Source: Rhodopirellula sp.
GTDB lineage: Bacteria; Planctomycetota; Planctomycetia; Pirellulales; Pirellulaceae
Assembly: GCA_002714565.1 (NCBI GenBank)
Contig: PAXU01000093.1
Location: forward strand, 4,312-10,931
Direction of reading: 5' to 3'
Length of the DNA: 6,620 nt
Below are positions 1 to 6,620 of this stretch, piece by piece; the stretch's first letter is position 1; each line of letters starts with the position of its first letter. The notes beneath the pieces are model-generated. The model was not told the origin of the DNA and ran no database searches. It worked only from the letters and a program-made list of their open reading frames with translations. The position numbers and the translations under genes are program-made.

Positions 1-3000
1 CTCGAAATAGTCGCCATTACCAGCGGGGATGGATATAGTTCCGTTGTCAAATAACTCGCCCGTCGTATTAACGGTTGCAGAAATATCCGAACCGGTAACG
101 GTAAATGAACTGCCAAGTTCTGGTCCTAGTAACGATGCATTATCCAGCTGGCCCCGTATTCCGTTTTCAGCGATATCTACATAGAAATCTGCATTTGTGA
201 TTCCAACGATCCGGGTCTGTCCAGCGTTAATTGCCACCGAAACATTTTCACCGGTCATTACGGTGTTCGTTTCATTGGATTCAATGGTAAAGGTGTTTGC
301 AGAGGCGACATTGCTCAAAACGGTTAGTGTTGCGGGATCGATTCCATCGGGTGTTTCAGTGCCGCTAATTTGAACACGGAAATACTGTTCTTCAGCCCCT
401 GGGATCTCCACGAGTCCATTTGTCGTTGAGACTGTGATGGTTGGGCCATCATTAGCTATGAGTGAAACTGTGCCATTAAATGAAATACCTTCAAATGCTT
501 CTTGATCCGGTCCACTTACTACAGCATTTTCAACGACGCCAGCAACTTGTTCGTCGGTGAATACCCAGAGAAGATCGCCACCGGTCATCGACAGGAATGA
601 AGAATCTCCACTGGTTAGATTGAAATGGGTATTCTCTGATGAGAGCACGACGCTGCTGTCGCTTGATTCAAAGAACAACAAGTCAGATTCTAAAATACTT
701 GCGAAATCGCCTGCAGTAACTTCAAGGCGAGCCGGATCCGATTCTGATCCACTTACTGAGATTCTTAGATAGGTCGCATCACCATCTTTGCCCTCTGGGC
801 CAATTGCTGTCGGCACGCTAATTGTATCGTCATTAACTTCGATCTCCTGAGTTGAAGTGGTGGTGTTAAACTCAGTAGAAATCACACCTGAAATGTCGTA
901 ACCATCAGAATCTAGTGCTATGGAAGCATCGACAAGAGCGCCGTATACACCAGTGGATGTAAACGTGATGGCGAAGTCGGCATCCTCTACCGTGACAATC
1001 GGAGTTTCGGATCCCGCAAATAATGATAGGCCGGCGCTGTTTCCGGATACGCTGACTTGTTCGCCGTCTCTAGTAAAGATGAATTCATTTGCAGTGATCC
1101 TAGTTGAATCCACCAGCGTAATTGCCGCCGGGTTTTCATCATTTCCAGTTATGGAAACCTGTAAATATGCCTTACTGCCGCTTTTACCTGGGATCGCAAA
1201 CTCATGTGTTGCACCGTTTTCGCCTATAGACTCAACAAACTGAACAGACGATGTTGAATTGACTCGCAGTTCCCCTGTACCTTCTATATCAAGACCAAAG
1301 ATGTCCGGGCCACGGATACTCGCATTGCCAATAGCTCCAAAATAACCGTCCTTTAAGAACGTGAAGCTGAAAACGCTACTTGTGATTCCAAGCACTTCGG
1401 TCTCACCAGCATTCAAGCTTAAGTCGATTTCGGTTCCTGCCATCGTGACAGACGTGCCAGTTTGCTCAAAGTTAAGACTCGCTGCTGCGAATTCGTGATC
1501 AAGTAGTATGACCGACGCGTTGGTTATTTCGATGTTCGAGTATGGTATTGACTCTGATCCAGCTGGTATGGACTCTTGTACGCTTGTTGTTGAATTAAAC
1601 TGACCGCTAACTGTACCGCTAACACTGAAGTCGCCGCCAAAGTCAGGCCCAAGTACACTCGCCGTTAAGATTTGACCGTACACACCGCTTTCAGTAAGGG
1701 TGAACTCAAAGTCTGCACCTTGAAGGCCCACTACACGCTTTCCGGAAACGGCTAATTCTAGTGCTGCATTTGTTGCCTTAACCGACACATTGGGAGAATT
1801 TTCTGCACCTTCTGTGAAAACAAATTGATCCGCTGTTAGCGTCAGTCCGCCAAACTCGATGGATCCACTATTTATTTGGATTTGAGAATATCCAGATTCA
1901 CTTCCCGGAAGTGCAAATTGATATGTGTCTTCACCGATGGTGAATTCGTCATCAAACGACGCATTAGTTTGATTGATTGCAATTTGCACGTGTCCACCGA
2001 TCGAAATGCCGGTGGAGTCGAGAACACTGATATCACCGTCAAATAATGCAACTTGTCCGGATTCTGTTACGACCATGAATCCAGAAGCATTTTCAACAGC
2101 AATGATGTCTTCATTATCACTATCCTTGCCAAGCGCCAGAGCGGCATTTGCGACAAATATCGAGGCGACAGCAACGTCTTGCACCGTCGTGCGTTGTATG
2201 CTGACATCAGCATTTATTGAGAATACGCCGTCTTGACTGACAGTAATATCCTTACCAACCACGTTAAAGAATGGACCGCTTTGGACGGAAAGTGATAACG
2301 GTTTATTGGCGACTTCGGTCTCAACATTTATCTCATTCGTTGAATTGTTAAACACCAAGTCAAAATCACCGCCGAGGCTGAAGTTGGCGGTATAGGCATT
2401 GACGGTTGCGGTTGCCTGCCCAGCTATTCCGGATGCTGTGAGTATATATGCCCCATGAGCAGACGTTGCAGATATTCCATTTTCCGTTGAACCGATGGTC
2501 ACACTTGCAGATTCGTAACTGATCAAAACAGAATCCGTTGTTGAATCAAATTCAAATGTAGTGTCTACGAGTGCCAGTTCATTTTCCAGTACGACAAGTG
2601 TGGCGGTATCAATGCTTAGGGCCACGTAGTTTCCTGCTGGCAATTCAAGCACGCTATCTTCGATTAATGGGTCGGGCACAGAAATGGCGTTTGGATGCGT
2701 ATTCAATACCAAATTGACACCGCTTGCGGTTAATTCAACGCCAGACGAGGCTTGCACAGTAACGTCATTCACTGTCAATAGGCCTGCGACCCCTGCATCA
2801 TTTACCAAGAGTGTGCCGGCGATTCCTGATGCGGTTAGTACCGGGTCATCTGGATTACCTATTACCGTAGAAGCTTTGGATATTGTGGCTATTACGGTGT
2901 TTTCATAAACCGTATCACCTACTTCCAAGTCATCCAGCGTAAACGTCAAAGAACCGCTCTCGTCAACTTCCACGGTGTTTGGATCGTCCGAATCCAGAAC

Positions 3001-6000
3001 AAGTGTCAATCCTGCTGTAACAATCGTTGCTCCATGTGCTTCAACATGTTTGGCGTTATCCTGCACATTAAGGCTGACGGACTCGGTAGCACCATCTTCA
3101 TTTGTAAACTCAATTACACGACTTACAGCCTGTCCCGTGTTATTGAAATGCACCAAACCAGATCCGGAAACGGACATGCCAGGTGTGTTTAATGTCGTGA
3201 GATCACCGCTTGCGTATACAGCATAAGTATCAGCCGTTTTAGCAATCGCCAACGTTGCATTTTGGATTAAGAGCCCGTATGCATCTGGGTTAATGTCATC
3301 TCGTCCCTGATACAGGTAAAGCGGACCTTGTCCAACAAAAACAGTGAGTGCATCAGCACCGAATAGCTGTGTGCCATTGCCATCATCTGTATAGCTCACG
3401 TCACCCGTAATGGTTACGAAGTCACCAATCGTTATGCCAATACCTGAACCGTAAAACTCGACAATATCTTCTTGCCCAGCTGCAAAGTCAAAAGTGGTGG
3501 TTGTACCCATTATCTCGAAAGATTCCGAGATTTGGATGCCGGTATTGTTAAGTCTCAGGCCGATCGATCCGCCCAAGCTAAATCCGTCAGATTCAATTAA
3601 AGCGCTGCCAGATGCTGATCCAGCAATTCCAGAACCCTCTTCTGAGTTGATAATGAGGAATCGCCCGTATCCATCTGTAATCGTTTGCTGGCCAAGTTGT
3701 AACTCCGCTTCCTGAACAGCCAGCAGTGTAATTGACTCAGTTTCGCCAAATTCAGTTTCACCGTGGAATTGTTCGAATGCTACATCGGATGTCAGAGCAT
3801 AAAATGTTCCTGAAACATCTATGTTCAACACTAAATTACTGGCTTCTACTCTGAAAAACGGTCCGGCCGGTGCGGAAATGGTTTCTTCACCGACTTCAAT
3901 AGCAATTGCTTCGCTATTGGTATTTACCGATACTGCAAATCCGTTGTCGGCACCCGCAGTGATATTGTCAGAAAGACTCAGCGTAACCGAGCTTGCATTT
4001 AGTTCGGCCACTACACCTCGATCACTAATAATCAACGTGCCAGCGATGTTGGTTGCTGATATAGCTGTTTCTTCAGAGTCGCCTGTGCCGTGGCTCAGTG
4101 AAACTTCACCAGCCGACAGTTCAGCGTAAACGAGGGTTTGACTATCCGAAGTGGTCACCTGATTAAATATGAAATCGCCACTTATTTCCTGTCGCAATAC
4201 GCTTAAATCAACACTTCCCGCCAGAGTTAGTGATTCAGCCGGAATAAGAACCTCTTGAGGATCACCAGTGTCTAGTGATACATCTGATACACCAGTATTT
4301 AATGAGAGGTTGACCTCGCTCTCCTGGGAAAAATCGAATTCTGGAATTTCGGAATTAATTGCTAATCCGGCGGCATAAACAATGGTCGCCTCACTGCTTA
4401 TGGTCATGGTGGCTGTATCTACACTTGCCGTAACCCACTTGCTGTTGGAATCACCTAGTTGGGCAACAAGGTTGGTAACTGTGAGGTGCGCAATGGTTGT
4501 CCCTTGAGATTGAACTTGCGTGACCACCAGATTCGATGCCGAAATTACCTGCTCATCTAAGACGATCAATTCTGCATTATCAAGCTCTGCCGTAAATGTG
4601 TTATTAGGTGAGTCAATTACCACACTGGCGGTGCCTTGAATCTCGGTACTTGGCGCCAGCACTGTAATGCTCCCTGCCAGACTACCTGTGTATGTTGGGC
4701 CAGTGTTAATTTGCAGTTCACCCACTGCATCACTAACCGTTAGAGAGCCATCCGATTCGCTGTTGCCTCCAAAATAAACCTGACCGTTCGAAATCAGGAC
4801 ATCTGTACGGCTGTCCGTTGTCGTGACAGTAAAGTTGCCAGAGATTTCCTGTCCAGACACATTGATGCGAGCATCCGTTACGTCAATCTCGATAAATGGC
4901 CCTGCTGGTAACTCGAGCTGAATAATCTCATCGCCAATACCAAATGTGTTACTGATTGGGGATTTGGAGGAGTTGACTCGTACGACGGCATCTACAGATG
5001 TGAAGGTATCACCTTCTTCACCTAGCGTAATGTCACTGTTTAGCTCACCGGCAATACCGTCCTTCTGTATTACCAATACACTTTCTGAAATAGAAGCTTC
5101 GACAAGTCTTCCTGTTAGCGTTCCTGAGCCGATTGATATGGTTGTTATCGCTTCGCCGGATTCAGTGGTAAACCGGTCGAATTCGACATCTGACATCGAA
5201 AGAACATTGCCGGCAAGAGACAATTCAGCTGATTCTGCGGCGATACTATCGACATTTCCGGAAATGCTTCCGAGATCTGTTATCTCGACACCATTGACTA
5301 GTTTGAGATCCGAATACACATTATCCGTCTCATTAAATCGAACCAGACCACCGGCAATTGTCAGAGTAGCATCCGGTGTTCCGATTAGTTCTATTGTCGA
5401 TATAGAGCCATAAGCGGTAACAACCTCATTGGTCGTTTCGTCCAGAATGGTTACTAGATTATCGACCGTCAATGCAATTCCAACGGCGGCGGGATTTCTT
5501 CCTTGATCAGGCGAAATCAGAAATGGTCCAGAGCCTACGAAAAGTGAGACATTGCTGTAGACATTTGCGTTGCTAATTACTGCATCGCCATCTTGAACGG
5601 TGACGTTGTCGTCGACCGATCCACTGAACGACAACCATTCACCGATTGAAACGGTCGCAACCAGTTCGTTTAGAGTAACCGCTGATTCTGCAGTCGTATC
5701 AATTGCGATGCTAGCATATGCTCCTGCATCAATGATGCCACCACTGATAGCAATCCGCCCACTGATGTCTCCGATGGCATTCCCGGCTTCGATCTTGATG
5801 TTGCCGGCAACTTGCTCAAATCCGTTCCCATCGATTGTTGCTATCACATGTTCAAAATGAAGAGTCGTAAAGTGGGCAACCGTTTGAATCGTTGACTCAG
5901 GAGTTTCTTCTGTGGCGGGGATTACAACTTCATCCGTACGCGTGCCATCTTCGAATTGGAAGGAACCGGAAAAACCAATACCTCCGATCGTCAGTGTTGC

Positions 6001-6620
6001 ATCTGAGACTGTTGTCTTAATGTATGGTCCGGTGGGTAGATTTAGTGAGAGCGTTGTGTCGTCGAGAGTTATTTCGGACAGTACAGCGGTGTCGGTTGTG
6101 TTTATAGTGACTTCGATTGAATCTGTTGAAAATTCAGCATCTGGAATGTTAAATTCTGCCGAACCGCTAAGCATGGCTGCGATTCCATCACTGGATAACT
6201 GCATTAGTCCCGTGAGGTTTGAAATAGATGCAACTGGCGGTTGTCCAAATTGCATTAAGCCGTTATTGACTGCTGTCACAAGTGTGGCACTGTCTTCGGA
6301 GGACGTTCGCTCGATTACGAAATCCCCCGAAACCGAATGGTCACCATGGCCTGTTGTTAAGTCAGCATCTGTTGCAGAAAAATATATGTATTGTTGACTA
6401 CTATCTGTTGTGTCGATATCGATCAGGAAATCACCCGAAATGGCAGCATCGCCAACGGTCTGTGAAATCGAAACTGGGAAAGCCCCTTTTACTCCACCAT
6501 TTTCAAATGAGATGCCATACGATCCGAGTCTGTATGACAAGCTTTGAGAAGGCGATGCCAGATTGGAGATAGCTGCTGAGACGGAAGCGAGCATATCGTA
6601 GTTGCCATCCGCAGATTCAG
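1..6620 (-). CDS. Giant beta-strand-repeat surface/secreted protein, internal fragment (both ends missing)
   Basis: Minus-strand codons whose first base falls on a coordinate divisible by 3 (6618, 6615 ... 3) read without any stop for about 2206 residues; bases 6620-6619 belong to the preceding codon. No start or stop of the gene is present. I find no cysteine, about 19 Lys and 29 Arg against about 300 Asp plus Glu, and only three Trp (near residues 328, 728 and 2018), a composition typical of secreted acidic repeat proteins. The chain is an array of units averaging 125 residues, rich in alternating hydrophobic/polar strands and Gly turns. No signal peptide, transmembrane helix, RTX nonapeptide, LPxTG or enzymatic motif is visible in this part. 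From memory, the PAGPY...SGDF...NTT pattern resembles repeats of giant 'beta strand repeat' or LEPR-XLL-type proteins; that is recall, not a search. The likely role is adhesion, cell-surface layer or extracellular matrix (inference). The coding call is very secure; the function is not. Confidence 0.96.
28..402 (-). repeat. Repeat unit 17 (residues 2073-2197)
   Basis: It opens IPGAEEQY, with seven residues from Pro to Tyr, then the F-R-V-Q-I-S-G strand. R-I-V-G-I-T-N-A-D-F, E-N-G-I-R-G-Q-L, L-G-P-E and TVNTTGEL reproduce the C-terminal subfamily order. It is followed by another opening (SIPAGNGDY, bases about 33-7), so the array continues past the left edge of the window. Confidence 0.7.
403..813 (-). 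repeat. Repeat unit 16 (residues 1936-2072), expanded opening loop
   Basis: At 137 residues it is the longest unit of the C-terminal subfamily. The opening loop runs 15 residues from P1936 to Y1950 and includes GPEGKDGDA, three collagen-like Gly-x-x triplets. Later it has F-F-E-S-S, a Trp at 2018, V-A-G-V-V-E-N-A, S-G-P-D and an I-S-F-N-G strand. The closing N-T-T is replaced by V-S-T-T-N-G. Confidence 0.65.
814..1191 (-). repeat. Repeat unit 15 (residues 1810-1935)
   Basis: It opens IPGKSGSKAY, nine residues from Pro to Tyr. The E-F-I-F-T strand, the V-E-D-A-D-F-A-I-T-F strand and S-T-G-V-Y-G-A-L follow in the same order as in unit 13. The G-P-D element is replaced by D-S-D-G, and the end is FNTTTSTQE. 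Spacing to the next unit is 126 residues. Confidence 0.7.
1192..1566 (-). repeat. Repeat unit 14 (residues 1685-1809)
   Basis: It opens IPAGSESIPY, nine residues from Pro to Tyr. T-N-A-S-V-I-L and L-N-F-E strands follow, then T-E-V-L-G-I-T, K-D-G-Y-F-G, R-G-P-D and RVNSTSSVQF. It aligns closely in motif order to units 13 and 15. Confidence 0.7.
1567..1908 (-). repeat. Repeat unit 13 (residues 1571-1684), first of the C-terminal subfamily
   Basis: The opening turn is P-G-S-E-S-G-Y, seven residues from Pro to Tyr where earlier units have five. F-V-F-T replaces S-G-x-F. New shared features begin here: V-V-G-L-x-x-A-D-F, T-E-S-G-V-Y-G, L-G-P-D and a double V-S-G ending in FNSTTSVQE. These recur in the following units. 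Confidence 0.7.
1909..2283 (-). repeat. Repeat unit 12 (residues 1446-1570), last with compact SGPF turn
   Basis: QSGPFF (1446-1451) keeps the five-residue turn length while losing the first Pro. An A-N-A-A-L-A-L-G strand (residues 1490-1497) is the clearest A-x-L element in the array. The closing strand runs G-H-V-Q-I-A-I-N-Q-T-N. After this unit the opening turn changes length. Confidence 0.65.
2284..2640 (-). repeat. Repeat unit 11 (residues 1327-1445), opens LPAGNY
   Basis: LPAGNY (1326-1331) is followed by a D-T-A-T-L-V-V strand and T-F-E-F in place of S-G-x-F. T-A-S-G-I-A-G (residues 1395-1401) is the same turn seen in unit 10, upstream of it in the protein. The closing part is LGGDF and FNNSTNE, a clean version of the terminal strand. 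Confidence 0.7.
2641..3060 (-). repeat. Repeat unit 10 (residues 1187-1326), acidic N-terminal part
   Basis: The start is degenerate. Residues 1209-1235 (bases 2994-2914) contain 10 Asp/Glu in 27 positions, the densest acidic patch I see in the window. The remainder returns to the pattern with T-A-S-G-I-A-G (1263-1269) and a G-V-N-L-V-L-N strand (1320 region), followed by a Pro-rich linker (VPDPLIED). At 140 residues it is long without having the FVG/NP motifs. Confidence 0.5.
3061..3483 (-). repeat. Long-form repeat unit B with FVGQGP / NPDAYG (residues 1046-1186)
   Basis: This is the second copy of the long module. A G-I-T-I-G, I-T-G-D-V strand pair is followed by FVGQGP (1094-1099, bases 3339-3322) and NPDAYG (1110-1115, bases 3291-3274), then a Q-N-A-T-L strand. 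It closes with VSGSG and FNNTGQAV. From the unit start to FVG is 48 residues, and the full unit is 141, against 48 and 140 in unit A. The two FVG motifs lie 734 residues apart. Confidence 0.7.
3484..3870 (-). repeat. Repeat unit 8 (residues 917-1045), opens APAGPF
   Basis: It starts with APAGPFF (916-922) and an S-N-L-V-L-N strand, then VSGTF. A glutamate- and phenylalanine-rich stretch (FEQFHGETEFGETES, residues 948-962) lies between the first S-G-x-F and the A-E-L-Q-L strand and has no counterpart in neighbouring units. The unit closes with FSLGGS and RLNNTG. Confidence 0.65.
3871..4242 (-). repeat. Repeat unit 7 (residues 793-916), opens IPAES
   Basis: The Pro-Ala start is kept but the Gly-Pro-aromatic part is lost. 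QEISGDF at residues 810-816 is nearly identical to QEISGNF of unit 5 (4908-4609), which helps fix the register. A G-V-V-A turn (868-871) and SVNTNSEAI, the closing Asn-Thr strand, complete the unit. Confidence 0.65.
4243..4608 (-). repeat. Repeat unit 6 (residues 671-792), opens PNNTF
   Basis: The opening turn PNNTF replaces PAGPF at equal length. The D-N-A-E-L-I-V strand and the VISASN strand follow in register with the other units. One of only three tryptophans in the window is at residue 728. The closing strand reads LSLNTGVSD, followed by the linker to LIPAES. Confidence 0.6.
4609..4908 (-). repeat. Shortened repeat unit 5 (residues 571-670)
   Basis: It opens with a textbook LPAGPF at residues 570-575, then D-A-R-I-N-V and QEISGNF (590-596). 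At 100 residues it is the shortest unit in the array. The closing N-T-T strand and the linker after it are missing: the sequence goes from an A-S-V-V-I-D-S strand directly to P671-N-N-T-F, which already acts as the opening turn of the next unit. This looks like an in-frame loss of about 20-25 residues at the junction. Confidence 0.6.
4909..5265 (-). repeat. Repeat unit 4 (residues 452-570)
   Basis: The opening turn is not conserved. The S-A-E-L-S-L strand (462-468) and the V-E-F-D strand fit the unit pattern. A KDGIAGEL turn near residues 539-546 matches the G-[IV]-x-G element, and RVNSSKS near 567 bases before the end stands for the N-T-T strand. It leads straight into the well-formed LPAGPF of the next unit. 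Confidence 0.55.
5266..5685 (-). repeat. Long-form repeat unit A with FVGSGP / NPAAVG (residues 312-451)
   Basis: This 140-residue unit begins with a V-S-I-G, F-S-G-S-V strand pair. It then carries FVGSGP (residues 360-365, bases 5541-5524) and, after a short loop, NPAAVG (375-380, bases 5496-5479). The extra length over the normal unit sits around these two motifs. The same order and spacing recur in one other unit (3483-3061), so this is a distinct module type and not random divergence. Its function is unknown; a structural cap or a metal- or glycan-binding loop is only speculation. Confidence 0.7.
5686..6036 (-). repeat. Repeat unit 2 (residues 195-311), opens LPTGPY
   Basis: This unit has the clearest opening in the N-terminal half: LPTGPY (residues 194-199), the S-D-A-T-L-T-I strand, then FSGSFQFE from residue 216. 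A linker rich in Glu, Thr and Pro (residues 226-246) replaces the usual A-x-L strand. The closing element is degenerate (IDTTAES at 306-312) and runs into the long unit that follows. Confidence 0.65.
6037..6402 (-). repeat. Repeat unit 1 (residues 73-194)
   Basis: It opens with Y77-I78 and the T-D-A-D-L strand, which align without gaps to the YIKTTVSDATL strand of the next unit. VSGDF follows at residues 96-100 and the D-G-I-A turn lies near 145. The unit ends in TINTTDTAV, a clear form of the closing N-T-T element. The opening Pro is not conserved here, so the boundary is placed by alignment to the aromatic residue. Confidence 0.65.
6403..6618 (-). repeat. C-terminal part of an upstream repeat unit
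   Basis: Residues 1-72 match the closing half of a unit. A G-I-S-F strand is followed by an AISGDF strand at residues 59-64 and DTTD at 69-72, which takes the place of the usual NTT. The array therefore continues beyond the right edge of the window, and the first complete unit starts at about residue 73. Confidence 0.65.

Larger units (their letters stand above)
1..6402 (-). repeat. Protein repeat array, about 125-residue period, 17 full units
   Basis: Unit starts, placed at the Pro of the PAGP-like turn or its aligned position, fall at residues 73, 195, 312, 452, 571, 671, 793, 917, 1046, 1187, 1327, 1446, 1571, 1685, 1810, 1936, 2073 and 2198. Spacings run 100-141 and average 125 residues (375 bp). 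The shared skeleton is: Pro-turn-aromatic; an Asn/Asp-Ala-x-Leu strand; [IVF]-S-G-x-F; A-x-L; G-[IV]-x-[GA]; then often G-P-[DE] and a second S/G-G-x-F strand ending in N-[TSN]-[TS]. The starts at 312, 452, 1046 and 1187 are set by weaker alignment. Identity between units is low, and I see no long DNA-level duplicates, so these are old duplications held by protein selection. Confidence 0.85.

Noticed and set aside
557..6397. Ten plus-strand open frames of 71-161 codons (for example 4946-5413 and 5912-6397)
   Set aside because: All lie in the same antisense frame opposite the minus-strand gene. Their translations have no recognisable domain and are Ser/Thr/Pro-rich in the way expected from reading these codons backwards. 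The minus strand is open across all of them.
6282..6572. Plus-strand open frame of 96 codons in another frame
   Set aside because: It overlaps the previous shadow and the minus-strand repeat sequence. The translation is Arg/His/Cys-rich with no domain and is typical of a chance frame.
6403..6618. A 36-residue tandem repeat suggested by ISGDF at residue 60 and VSGDF at residue 96
   Set aside because: These are the closing and opening S-G-x-F strands of two adjacent 125-residue units, and the same pair recurs at other unit junctions.
1..6620. Several separate minus-strand genes instead of one
   Set aside because: No in-frame stop occurs anywhere, and the repeat register runs continuously across the window. 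Internal ATG codons fall inside repeat units.
1..6620. RTX calcium-binding nonapeptides, cadherin or Ig-like adhesin domains
   Set aside because: No GGxGxDxLx repeats and no clear cadherin calcium motifs were found. The Gly- and Asp-rich turns follow the 125-residue unit, not a nine-residue period.
1..6620. CRISPR array, tRNA, rRNA, terminators or promoters
   Set aside because: No short direct repeats with spacers, cloverleaf or stem-loop plus T-tract stood out. The whole window is coding, so AT-rich hexamers there carry little weight.

Overview
The whole window is a single protein-coding reading frame on the minus strand. It has no stop codon from base 6618 down to base 1, and neither the start codon nor the stop codon of the gene lies inside. 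The window is therefore about 2206 codons from the interior of a giant bacterial gene. There is no intergenic sequence, RNA gene, mobile element or CRISPR array. All sizeable plus-strand open frames are antisense shadows of this gene.

The translated protein is low in lysine and arginine, has no cysteine, and is rich in Ser, Thr, Gly, Ala, Val, Asp and Glu in alternating polar/hydrophobic patterns. It is an array of diverged units of about 125 residues: 18 unit starts can be marked, giving 17 complete units plus a partial one at each end. A typical unit begins with a Pro-Ala-Gly-Pro-aromatic turn. It continues with an Asn/Asp-Ala strand, an S-G-x-F strand, an A-x-L strand and a G-[IV]-x-G turn, and closes with a second S-G-x-F-like strand followed by N-T-T or a variant. 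The units look like all-beta domains or turns of a continuous beta structure.

Reading N- to C-terminal (right to left on the map): 6618-1909 carries units with the compact PAGP[YF] turn. These include two long units (about 5685-5266 and 3483-3061) with an FVGxGP motif followed by NPxAxG, one shortened unit (4908-4609) and one long unit with an acidic start (3060-2641). From 1908 to 1 the units belong to a second subfamily, in which the opening turn is expanded to 7-15 residues.

The best reading is a secreted or surface-exposed giant repeat protein of the adhesin or matrix type. From memory, similar repeats occur in very large 'beta strand repeat' or LEPR-XLL-type proteins of aquatic Gram-negative bacteria and Planctomycetes, but this was not checked by search. 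Base composition looks close to balanced and codon use is mixed, which does not fix the organism. Secretion signal, membrane anchor, and any adhesive or enzymatic head domain would lie outside the window.
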